The notes beneath the pieces were generated by a model. That model saw only the letters and a program-made list of their open reading frames with translations, was not told the origin of the DNA and did no database searches. From Thermoguttaceae bacterium (GTDB lineage Bacteria; Planctomycetota; Planctomycetia; Pirellulales; Thermoguttaceae): 64,000 nucleotides of DNA. The position numbers were made by a program, and so were the translations under genes. Positions 24,532-30,381 of the stretch are shown piece by piece. The stretch covers positions 1 to 64,000 of the forward strand of contig JAGBDN010000106.1 in assembly GCA_017937485.1 (NCBI GenBank), read 5' to 3'. Each line of letters begins with the position of its first letter. Within the stretch, counting starts at the first letter, position 1.

Positions 24532-25500
24532 TTATTCGTTATTTTTGTTACTAGGTTCGATTCGTACTAAATCCGCAACGTTTCCTAATGGACTGTTAAG
24601 AACAGAGGCCCATTTTTCCATTGCGGATTTATGTGCAAAACAAATTTTATGAAGCGTAGAAGCTACTTGATCTTGGCATAATTGAATACGTTCCCTGTAT
24701 CGTAAGGCCGCTTCGGGTACTAAGCTCTGCGCTAACGCCCTACGCATTTCTTGTTCGTTTCTAAGGGCAATAACGGCGTCGCTAGTTGCGAAATTTTGCA
24801 TTGCTGTCGCAACCGCCGAAGTCTGTACTTGCGCCTGCAAATGTTTTACGTCAAAAGCGAATTGATCTTGCCCAGGTTTTTCGTTACACAAAGATTTCTT
24901 ATTATCCGTTTCACAGGTAATACATTCAGGCGCCAAATCATCGTTGGAAATATCGATTATTAAGTCTTCGTTCGCGACGCTCTCATTGGAAGCGGCTTCC
25001 GCTGTAAACGTCGAATTATTCGCTACCTCCGTATAAGAGCAAAAAATATCGTAAACAGTGTTACTGTATTGAATGTCGCCGTTTTCGCATCCAATTAAAA
25101 GTTTTTCTAGTTCTTCTACAAATGTTGAAAATTCGTAGAACTTAATTGAATACGACACGATATTGAACGAACGTATATCGGACGGCGCCTCTTCTGGTTT
25201 ACCTTGGGTTATCATAATAACCTTTTTTCCCCAAGCCATTGCGAGCCCCAATTCAAACATTACGTTTGGATTGTTTTCGGAGATTTCCGCAATTACATAC
25301 TTAGCGCGTAATATTCCGTCAAGAATATTTTTAAGAAATTCTCTTTGATGGCCTTCCGTATCGGAACGCAAAAAATAAAAGCTATCGCTTAACTTTTTTT
25401 CTAATGCGTTGTAAACCTCCCGATAATCGTCTGAAAACTTCATCGCCCAAAAAACAGCTGGTTTTTGGGATGTATTGTCCTCTTGCTTTTCTTTGGTCAT
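24532..25500 (-). CDS. TIR-like / nucleoside deoxyribosyltransferase-like fold protein
   Basis: A 322-aa protein of low GC. The N-terminal ~130 residues have the Rossmann-like pattern of this clan: a first strand (AVFWAMKFSDDYREVY), then AKYVIAEISENNPNVMFELG, then LAMAWGKKVIMITQ. The NxNVMFELGxA motif carries the conserved Glu. Members are NAD- or nucleotide-cleaving effectors or sensors, often in anti-phage systems. The C-terminal ~190 residues are acidic, then helical (EAALRYRERIQLCQDQVAST) and unassigned. It lies downstream of the repressor, so it is probably expressed in the lysogen. Confidence 0.7.
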   Translation of the reverse strand: MTKEKQEDNTSQKPAVFWAMKFSDDYREVYNALEKKLSDSFYFLRSDTEGHQREFLKNILDGILRAKYVIAEISENNPNVMFELGLAMAWGKKVIMITQGKPEEAPSDIRSFNIVSYSIKFYEFSTFVEELEKLLIGCENGDIQYSNTVYDIFCSYTEVANNSTFTAEAASNESVANEDLIIDISNDDLAPECITCETDNKKSLCNEKPGQDQFAFDVKHLQAQVQTSAVATAMQNFATSDAVIALRNEQEMRRALAQSLVPEAALRYRERIQLCQDQVASTLHKICFAHKSAMEKWASVLNSPLGNVADLVRIEPSNKNNE

Positions 25501-25615
25501 TATTTTGGTCTTTCAAAGTCATCGTCAAATTTTGGGCTTTGCCGACAACCGATAAGTCAAGGTTACAGTTCTCGACGCGCAATCTCTTGGGCCAGCTCGC
25601 GCGTCGTGTAGTCGC

Positions 25616-25969
25616 TCAAGTTTTTTTTCGTCCTTTCGTTTGTTCAAGTAGGTTTTCAGCGAACGCGAGCAAATCGTCTTGTAACGATTGAGGAAGTTGA
25701 GTGAATTGTTGAGTCAGCCAACGCGTAGCAATCGTTCGCTCGTCATAAGGCTCGTCTTGCGAGGTCAAAAACATTTCGCCAACGCCAGTACGCAACCATT
25801 GTTCATTGACATTGTAGGCGAGACAAAATTGCGCGATGAACGACGCGCTCAATTCTCGCTCGCCCTTGAGGAGATGCGAAACGTATCCGCGAGTAAAATT
25901 AAGATCGCGCGCCAACTGAGCTTGACTGATATTCAGGTCGTCGAGGACTTTTTTAACGCGAATTAACAT
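25616..25969 (-). CDS. CI-like repressor, helix-turn-helix
   Basis: A 117-aa protein starting MLIRVKKVLDDLNISQAQLA. I chose the ATG at 25969 because an AGGAG site lies 10 bases upstream; the longer open frame would run over the operator. The HTH_3 domain covers about 1-60 (ISQAQLARDLNFTRGYVSHL, then LKGERELSASFIAQF), and the NEQWLRTGVGEMF motif follows, typical of phage repressors. The C-terminal helix (LPQSLQDDLLAFAENLLEQT) may dimerise. There is no LexA-like protease domain, so induction would need another signal. It sits next to the mirror-image operators. Confidence 0.85.
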   Translation of the reverse strand: MLIRVKKVLDDLNISQAQLARDLNFTRGYVSHLLKGERELSASFIAQFCLAYNVNEQWLRTGVGEMFLTSQDEPYDERTIATRWLTQQFTQLPQSLQDDLLAFAENLLEQTKGRKKT

Positions 25970-25997
25970 ATATCTAAGCTCCTGTGTCTCTAATGAA

Positions 25998-26025
25998 ATT
26001 TTAGCGAGCTGTCGCCACTTGTCAA
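25998..26025 (-). promoter_or_regulatory. Repressor promoter (leftward)
   Basis: TTGACA (26025-26020), 16 bases, TAAAAT (26003-25998) on the minus strand. The -35 box lies inside the left operator half, so bound repressor would block or tune its own synthesis. Confidence 0.8.
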
Positions 26026-26079
26026 CACATTGAGGGAAAATATTGATAAATTTTCTTTTTCTTGTTGACAAGTGGCGAC
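26011..26079. promoter_or_regulatory. Immunity operator: perfect 17-bp inverted repeat
   Basis: GTCGCCACTTGTCAACA (26011-26027) and its exact reverse complement TGTTGACAAGTGGCGAC (26063-26079) flank 35 AT-rich bases. Each arm contains the TTGACA of one divergent promoter, so a single repressor can control both directions. This is the genetic switch of the prophage. Confidence 0.85.
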
Positions 26080-26092
26080 TACCGTGTATTAT
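26065..26092 (+). promoter_or_regulatory. Early rightward promoter (PR-like)
   Basis: TTGACA (26065-26070), 16 bases, TATTAT (26087-26092). The -35 lies in the right operator. It drives the structured leader and the early genes up to the replication module. Confidence 0.8.
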
Positions 26093-26105
26093 TGTATACA
26101 TAAGA

Positions 26106-26215
26106 CAACACGGCGGCGAGTCGACAAAATTTCGGCGCTGTTTTTTTTGGTCTTGGCAGACGCCGAACCGTTTCCGCGGTTGGGCCCGCGAAAACTTGGG
26201 TTCGCCGCCGTGTTG
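26106..26215 (+). ncRNA. Structured early leader RNA
   Basis: CAACACGGCGGCGA (26106-26119) and TCGCCGCCGTGTTG (26202-26215) form a perfect 14-bp stem beginning about 7 bases after the predicted start of the early transcript. Inside are TTCGGCG/CGCCGAA (26131-26137 with 26161-26167) around a U8 run, and AACCG/CGGTT (26166-26181). The result is a multibranched fold just before the 37-aa gene. It may act as an antitermination or attenuation signal or a stable small RNA. Confidence 0.6.
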
Positions 26216-26236
26216 CGATTATAAGGAGAAATTTGA

Positions 26237-26350
26237 ATGCAGAAAGAGCGATTACTCGAAATTATTGAGCTGTTGCCGGACGATTTGTTGACTCGTCTGT
26301 TTGATTATGGACGTGGAATGCTCGCCGGTCTAAACGCGGAAAATAAATAA
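26237..26350 (+). CDS. 37-aa early leader protein
   Basis: A short gene with a good ribosome site (AAGGAGA) and ATG at 26237. It encodes MQKERLLEIIELLPDDLLTR, then LFDYGRGMLAGLNAENK. It is predicted to be a single amphipathic helix pair, with no DNA-binding motif visible. It is the first gene after the early promoter, where Cro- or antirepressor-type regulators usually lie, but it is too short to assign. Confidence 0.65.
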   Translation: MQKERLLEIIELLPDDLLTRLFDYGRGMLAGLNAENK

Positions 26351-26367
26351 ATTCCAGGACAATCAAA

Positions 26368-26634
26368 ATGACCGCTTCTATACTACGCGACGCCGAAATC
26401 TCCGCGTTAATCGACCGACTCGCGACGTCGTTTGCGCGCCGGTTCCAGTCGAACGCCTACGACGTCGACGACCTCCGAAGCGTCGCGTGGCTCGCCGTCT
26501 ATCGGCTCCGCTCCGAGCGCGAAACGGAACCGTCGCTTTCGTTGTTGCGTTCGGCGATTTGGCGCGATTTCCTCGACCTCGCTCGTCGCGAAGGCCGCCG
26601 ACGAACCGTCCCGCTCCGCGACGACGAAATTTAA
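26368..26634 (+). CDS. Sigma-70 region 2-like small protein
   Basis: An 88-aa protein. Residues about 10-80 follow sigma region 2: a helix (ISALIDRLATSFARRFQSNA), then YDVDDLRSVAWLAVYRLRSE with the D-D-L-x-S/Q-x-x-W pattern of region 2.2, then a helix (WRDFLDLARREGRRRTVPLR). Region 4 is absent, so it is not a full ECF sigma factor. It may bind core polymerase as a regulator, or be a fragment. The basic C-terminus could contact DNA. Confidence 0.65.
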   Translation: MTASILRDAEISALIDRLATSFARRFQSNAYDVDDLRSVAWLAVYRLRSERETEPSLSLLRSAIWRDFLDLARREGRRRTVPLRDDEI

Positions 26635-26643
26635 CCGCCTTCC

Positions 26644-26746
26644 GGAACGACCGGTCGACGAAAAATCGAGCCCGCGTTTACGTTGCTTTCGCGACGCTCG
26701 CTTTGCCCCGACGTTGGCGGACGGACGGGCTCGGGCCGGTCGTTCC
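26644..26746 (+). other. Nested inverted repeats (structured intergenic element)
   Basis: GGAACGACCGG (26644-26654) pairs with CCGGTCGTTCC (26736-26746), and just inside CGAGCCCG (26667-26674) pairs with CGGGCTCG (26726-26733). The ~100-base element fills the gap between the sigma-like gene and the next start. It resembles the early leader in size and layout. A regulatory RNA or a miniature element is possible. Confidence 0.55.
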
Positions 26747-26785
26747 CCTTTCCGCTTACCCCAACAACCGCAAGGAGAAACAATA

Positions 26786-27166
26786 ATGAAACGCCAAAAC
26801 CAAAGCCCAAACGCAACCGATTCGAACCGTCCCGACGCCCCCAAACTCGCGCTCGACTCCGCCGAGTACCGCGCCGCGCTGAACGTCGCCGCCGAGCTGC
26901 TTCGACACGTCGACGGTCTCAACGTCGGCGGGAGCGAAGAAGAGTATAAAGCCGCCGACGCTTGCTTTTACGTCGCTTGCCAAGCGGTCGGCGCGCAGTT
27001 CAACAAGCCGCTTTACCTCGAAACGGTCGTCCTTCCGGAATACGCCGCCGCGCACGTCGCGCCGGGTCTCTTCGACGCGGGAATCGCAGTCGAGTTCGAC
27101 GCTCGCGAGATCGTCGGATATCCGTTTAAATCCCCGCTCGTCTCGCCGACGGAGGAACGACAATGA
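26786..27166 (+). CDS. Early phage protein, unknown
   Basis: A 126-aa protein starting at the ATG at 26786 after CAAGGAGAAA. It begins MKRQNQSPNATDSNRPDAPK, then has a helical core (SAEYRAALNVAAELLRHVDG, AADACFYVACQAVGAQF). It overlaps the next gene as ATGA. It is acidic with no membrane segment. No family was recognised. Confidence 0.7.
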   Translation: MKRQNQSPNATDSNRPDAPKLALDSAEYRAALNVAAELLRHVDGLNVGGSEEEYKAADACFYVACQAVGAQFNKPLYLETVVLPEYAAAHVAPGLFDAGIAVEFDAREIVGYPFKSPLVSPTEERQ

Positions 27167-27663
27167 CCGCCGAAAAAGAACGCCGCGACGGCGCGGAGTC
27201 CCGTTCGTTTGAAATTTGCCCGTCCGTCTCGATTTCGATTCCGGTCGAGTCGCCGTCGCTCGCGAAATTTATGCGCCGAGAGCGCCGCCGATTCTTCCGC
27301 AATTTCGCTTGGACTTGGGCCCCGCTCGGTTGCGAAATCTTCCTTTTTAAGCGAAGGTTGCGACGCTCCGGCGCCAAGATCGGGCGACCGATCGCCCCCG
27401 ACGTTCGACAGTGCGTCGCCGTTTCGCCGGGTTGTTTTAGCGGCGTTCGCGTCGTGTTGAAAGGCGTTTACGTCGTCGGCGCCGAAGTCGCGTTCTTCGA
27501 CCGAATTTACTTCGTTCCCCAACGCAAAGCGTCGCGAATCGCGGGTAAGATGTTGAAACAAAAGAGCTACTTGGGCTTCGGCGAACCAAAAGAATTCCGG
27601 CGTTGCGAGTCCGCTTGGAGCGTCGATTTCGACCCCGCGAACGGAAGTTTGACGCTTTACTGA
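27163..27663 (+). CDS. Early phage protein, unknown
   Basis: A 166-aa basic protein translationally coupled to the preceding gene. It has an Arg-rich segment (KFMRRERRRFFRNFAWTWA) and a beta-rich C-terminal half (VVLKGVYVVGAEVAFFDRIY). The four Cys do not form a clear metal site. A nucleic-acid contact role is possible from charge alone. Confidence 0.65.
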   Translation: MTAEKERRDGAESRSFEICPSVSISIPVESPSLAKFMRRERRRFFRNFAWTWAPLGCEIFLFKRRLRRSGAKIGRPIAPDVRQCVAVSPGCFSGVRVVLKGVYVVGAEVAFFDRIYFVPQRKASRIAGKMLKQKSYLGFGEPKEFRRCESAWSVDFDPANGSLTLY

Positions 27664-27971
27664 ACCGACTCCCGGCGTCGGAAGCGGCGTCGGGCGTTTT
27701 GAGGGCGGCGCCCCTCGTTAATCAACCGGCCCGCCTTGCGATTCGGCGTTAAACCTCCGGCCGTCGGCGCGAATCGACGTTAAACTTCCCGCCGCTAAGC
27801 AAAGCGTTAAAACCGTTTGTCGCAACGTAATAAGCCGAGGCCAACCGATACCCGGAGACAACCGCAAACCGACCGCGTCGCGCAAGACGCAAGCCGCGAC
27901 GGTTTAACCGCCGTCGCGGTTTCTGCGAGCGACCGACGGCGCCGCCTAAAACAACGAAAGGAACGCAAACG
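27664..27971. other. 308-bp gap with hairpin and repeated GTTAAA motifs
   Basis: No credible gene here. CCGCGACGG (27894-27902) pairs with CCGTCGCGG (27911-27919) around an 8-base loop, with a weak T-run after it, so it may be an attenuator. CGTTAAA recurs at about 27747, 27778 and 27806, each near a GC-rich block. The next gene has its own ribosome site. Confidence 0.45.
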
Positions 27972-28397
27972 ATGGAACAACAAGCGAAAACGATGGAAGA
28001 AGCGAAGCCCGAAGTTCTTCAAGAACTCAAACGTCTTGAACACAAACTCGGCGAACTATGCGAAAGCGTTAATTGTATGGACGTCGAAATCGACGACGCA
28101 ATAGAGCGTTTCGAATCCGTCAAGGATCGCGTCGACCGGCTTTTGACGGATAAAGCGGAGTTGGCGAAAGAGCTTAAGCGCTCGTATTCCCTCCGCAACG
28201 AACTTCGCGACGGCGCCGAAAACGACGCGCTTAAACTTCGGCGGGAGCTAAAAGACGAGCGACTCGCCGTCAAGCGACTTCAAAACGCGCTCGACGCGGC
28301 GCTTAACGACGTCGCGATTTGGAAACGCGCGGCGTTTGGGTTCGGCTTGGCGGCGGTTGCCGCGCTCTGCCTCGCGATCGTCGCCGCAACGTTTTAA
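27972..28397 (+). CDS. Coiled-coil protein with C-terminal membrane helix
   Basis: A 141-aa protein. Residues about 10-115 are a long charged helix with heptads (ELKRLEHKLGELCESVNCMD, then DDAIERFESVKDRVDRLL). The last ~20 residues form one transmembrane helix (AAFGFGLAAVAALCLAIVAA). Orientation would leave the coiled coil in the cytoplasm. It belongs to a set of three early membrane/coiled-coil proteins with 28940 and 29230. The function is unknown. Confidence 0.75.
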   Translation: MEQQAKTMEEAKPEVLQELKRLEHKLGELCESVNCMDVEIDDAIERFESVKDRVDRLLTDKAELAKELKRSYSLRNELRDGAENDALKLRRELKDERLAVKRLQNALDAALNDVAIWKRAAFGFGLAAVAALCLAIVAATF

Positions 28398-28424
28398 CAC
28401 GTTCAAAAACAAGAGGTAAACGCA

Positions 28425-28742
28425 ATGGGAAAAAAATCGCGTTACGGGCCGAGGACGCCCCTTTTCGACGCCGTTTTCGGCGTAAGCGTCGACGACCTTC
28501 GCGAACGCGTGAAAGCGCCGATTAGCGACGCCGTCGCGCAAGAAGCGGTTCAAACCATCAACCGCTACTTCGCGCCGCGCGGCGTAAAACACGCGCTCAA
28601 CGCGTTTCGCGACGAATTTCATTCCATATGGAACCGTTACCCCCCAAACGACAAGTACTTGCAATCGCAAGTCGCCGCCGACTTCCTCGCTCGACTCTTC
28701 GTCAAGCAAATCGAGCGCAACGACTTCAAATTGCGCTGGTAG
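28425..28742 (+). CDS. Early phage protein, unknown
   Basis: A 105-aa soluble, helical protein (MGKKSRYGPRTPLFDAVFGV, then QEAVQTINRYFAPRGVKHAL). A ribosome site (AAGAGG) precedes the start. It carries the low-complexity charge distribution seen in phage early proteins. No known domain. Confidence 0.65.
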   Translation: MGKKSRYGPRTPLFDAVFGVSVDDLRERVKAPISDAVAQEAVQTINRYFAPRGVKHALNAFRDEFHSIWNRYPPNDKYLQSQVAADFLARLFVKQIERNDFKLRW

Positions 28743-28778
28743 AGCCGACTTACCCAAGATAAGAAAAAAACGGAAAAA

Positions 28779-28943
28779 ATGCCTCCCAACGTAAACGATT
28801 ATCGCGAACTGATTCGACGCCTCGACGCGTTCGACGCGCGAATCGCCGCCGAACTCGAAACGCTCCGACGCGACGCGGCCCGGCCCGAACGGTCGCGGCA
28901 AAAGGAAACGAAAACGGAAACGAAAGGAAAGAAAGAACAATGA
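28779..28943 (+). CDS. 54-aa charged protein, unknown
   Basis: A short gene ending in an ATGA overlap with the next start. It encodes MPPNVNDYRELIRRLDAFDA, a helix, and a Lys/Glu-rich tail (KETKTETKGKKEQ). The ribosome site is weak. The overlap and codon usage make it credible; the function is unknown. Confidence 0.5.
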   Translation: MPPNVNDYRELIRRLDAFDARIAAELETLRRDAARPERSRQKETKTETKGKKEQ

Positions 28944-29212
28944 GAACAACGGTTTTAACGTCGCAAGCGTTTATCGGCGGGCTAATAATCGGCGTCGTTT
29001 TCGGCGACTTGCTGGGGTTAGGAAGCGCGAACATCAAATCGAGAACGATTGAAACGCTCAAGGCGACCGTCGCGACGCAACGCCGAACGATTGAAACGCA
29101 AAACGCGATTATCGCGACGCAAGAAGAGACGATCGCGCTCTTTGGAGATTTCGGCCTCGACAAAATGTCGCCGAACGCGCCGCTCCTCGCTCCCAATATC
29201 TACGACAATTAA
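28940..29212 (+). CDS. Small membrane protein with coiled coil
   Basis: A 90-aa protein with one N-terminal transmembrane helix (AFIGGLIIGVVFGDLLGLG) and then heptad repeats (RTIETLKATVATQRRTIETQ) that show three near-identical RTIET/TQ units, and a Pro-rich end. The N-terminal anchor could also act as a signal-anchor placing the rest in the periplasm. It overlaps the upstream 54-aa gene. Confidence 0.65.
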   Translation: MRTTVLTSQAFIGGLIIGVVFGDLLGLGSANIKSRTIETLKATVATQRRTIETQNAIIATQEETIALFGDFGLDKMSPNAPLLAPNIYDN

Positions 29213-29229
29213 AAAGGAAAGAAAGAACG

Positions 29230-29466
29230 ATGAACGACATTTTACCTTTGGCGGCGGCTTTTTTCGTCGGCGGGCTCTTCGGCGCGGTCGTTGCGTCGGC
29301 GCGGCGTCGCCGATTCGTTTTCGCGTTGCGCGAACGAGTCGAAGCGTCCGAACGAGCGAGCGCTAGGTTCGCCGTCGAACTCTTCAAGCTCGAAAACGCG
29401 CTTAACGCCGCCGAAGCGAAAATTCTCAAACTCGCCAACGCGACGAACGCAACGGAGGCGCGTTAA
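29230..29466 (+). CDS. Small membrane protein with coiled coil
   Basis: A 78-aa protein with the same plan as its neighbour: an N-terminal helix (LPLAAAFFVGGLFGAVVASA) followed by Arg and a charged helix (ELFKLENALNAAEAKILKLA). The stop TAA abuts the ATG of the next gene. The pair could form a hetero-oligomer. The function is unknown. Confidence 0.65.
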   Translation: MNDILPLAAAFFVGGLFGAVVASARRRRFVFALRERVEASERASARFAVELFKLENALNAAEAKILKLANATNATEAR

Positions 29467-29823
29467 ATGATTTTGATCGCGACGTTTAGAAAAGACGACA
29501 AGCCGAACGGCGAGTTTTACCGTCTCCTTTGGGAGCCGCGAACCGGCGTCGTTTGGACGCGTCGAAGTTTCGGCGAGCCGCGAACTTGGCCGACGCTTTA
29601 CTTCGCGAAGCGCCGTTTCGCCGTCGACGTAATGGTCGCCGACGTTTGGGGCGGTCGCTATCCGAAAACCTTTCGAGCGATTCCGCGCCGCCCGCCGAAC
29701 TCGGCTTCCCCTCCCGACCGCGACCGCGCGGCTCCGGGCCCGCGCTACCGCGCGAGGCGGGTTTCGGCTCCCGATGGTCGCGACGGTTCCGCCCAACTTC
29801 CAAACAAGGAGAAAACGCGATGA
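29467..29823 (+). CDS. Early phage protein with repeat-derived C-terminus
   Basis: A 118-aa protein. Residues 1-75 look folded (MILIATFRKDDKPNGEFYRL, then TWPTLYFAKRRFAVDVMVAD). The last ~40 residues are encoded entirely by a dispersed repeat copy and read DRDRAAPGPRYRARRVSAPD, then GRDGSAQL. The repeat therefore supplies a new C-terminus. The stop overlaps the next start (ATGA). Confidence 0.65.
   Translation: MILIATFRKDDKPNGEFYRLLWEPRTGVVWTRRSFGEPRTWPTLYFAKRRFAVDVMVADVWGGRYPKTFRAIPRRPPNSASPPDRDRAAPGPRYRARRVSAPDGRDGSAQLPNKEKTR
29695..29800 (+). repeat. Dispersed ~80-bp repeat, copy d, with partial duplication
   Basis: The core copy (29716-29800) reads CGCGCGGCTCCGGGCCCGCG, CTACCGCGCGAGGCGGGTTTC, then GGTCGCGACGGTTCCGC and CCAACTTC. 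Just before it GAACTCGGCTTCCCCTCCC looks like the middle part of a second copy. It is sense to the gene that contains it and forms its C-terminus. Confidence 0.8.
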
Positions 29824-30083
29824 AGTTTGAAGAAGTTTTGCCCGGTTTGCGCGCCGGGCGCCGCGTTCGAATGCGCAAGCGCGCGCCGGACGACCCGCGA
29901 GCGTTCGAATATTTTCGGCTTCCCGAAAGTTGGGAGTCGGAACTGGAACTCGTCGCCGAACGGAAAAGCCCGGACGCGGGATTTTCGCAATTTATTCGCC
30001 GTTTCCCGTTGAAACGTTTCGAGTTAGAACGCGACGACTGGGAGTTCGTCGACGACGAACAAGAACAACAAGGAGAAAACTAA
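29820..30083 (+). CDS. Tad2/DUF2829-like small protein
   Basis: An 87-aa protein starting MKFEEVLPGLRAGRRVRMRK and ending with RDDWEFVDDEQ. This start (F-x-E-A-L-x-x-L-x-x-G-k-x-V-x-R) and the D-D-W-E-x-V end are the bounds of the DUF2829/Tad2 fold, whose studied members bind cyclic ADP-ribose-type signals and block Thoeris defence. The middle has an FRLPESWESELELV element. The call rests on the two end motifs; ligand residues cannot be checked here. Confidence 0.6.
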   Translation: MKFEEVLPGLRAGRRVRMRKRAPDDPRAFEYFRLPESWESELELVAERKSPDAGFSQFIRRFPLKRFELERDDWEFVDDEQEQQGEN

Positions 30084-30084
30084 A

Positions 30085-30369
30085 ATGGCTTCAACGTCAA
30101 CCCCGTCGTTCAAAACGGTCTCGTTCGACGTCGCGCTTCGACATATGAAAAACGGCGGGTTCGCGCTCGCTCGACTCTATCAAAACGACGCGCTTAGTCT
30201 TTGTTACTTCGACGATAAGCGCAAAACTATCCAACGGCTCGCGTTTTGGAAGTCGACGAAATACGCGGAGGAAATTTTCGCGCCTTACGCGAACGTCGTC
30301 GGCGCGGATTGGCTTTTGCTTCGTCCCGACGCGTTCGCCGCCGACGGCGAAGAACAACATCGACAATAA
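30085..30369 (+). CDS. Second Tad2/DUF2829-like small protein
   Basis: A 94-aa protein one base after the previous stop, with the same outline: VSFDVALRHMKNGGFALARL at the start and NVVGADWLLLRP at the end. It is divergent from its neighbour, and the middle (KRKTIQRLAFWKSTKYAEEI) differs. The two may be paralogues that bind different ligands or form a heteromer. Confidence is lower than for the first copy. Confidence 0.5.
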   Translation: MASTSTPSFKTVSFDVALRHMKNGGFALARLYQNDALSLCYFDDKRKTIQRLAFWKSTKYAEEIFAPYANVVGADWLLLRPDAFAADGEEQHRQ

Positions 30370-30381
30370 GGAGAAAACACG

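Noticed and set aside
27817-28104. Open frame of 95 codons before the 27972 gene
   Set aside because: It overlaps the better gene, has no ribosome site and an Arg/Lys/Asp composition typical of a non-coding frame.
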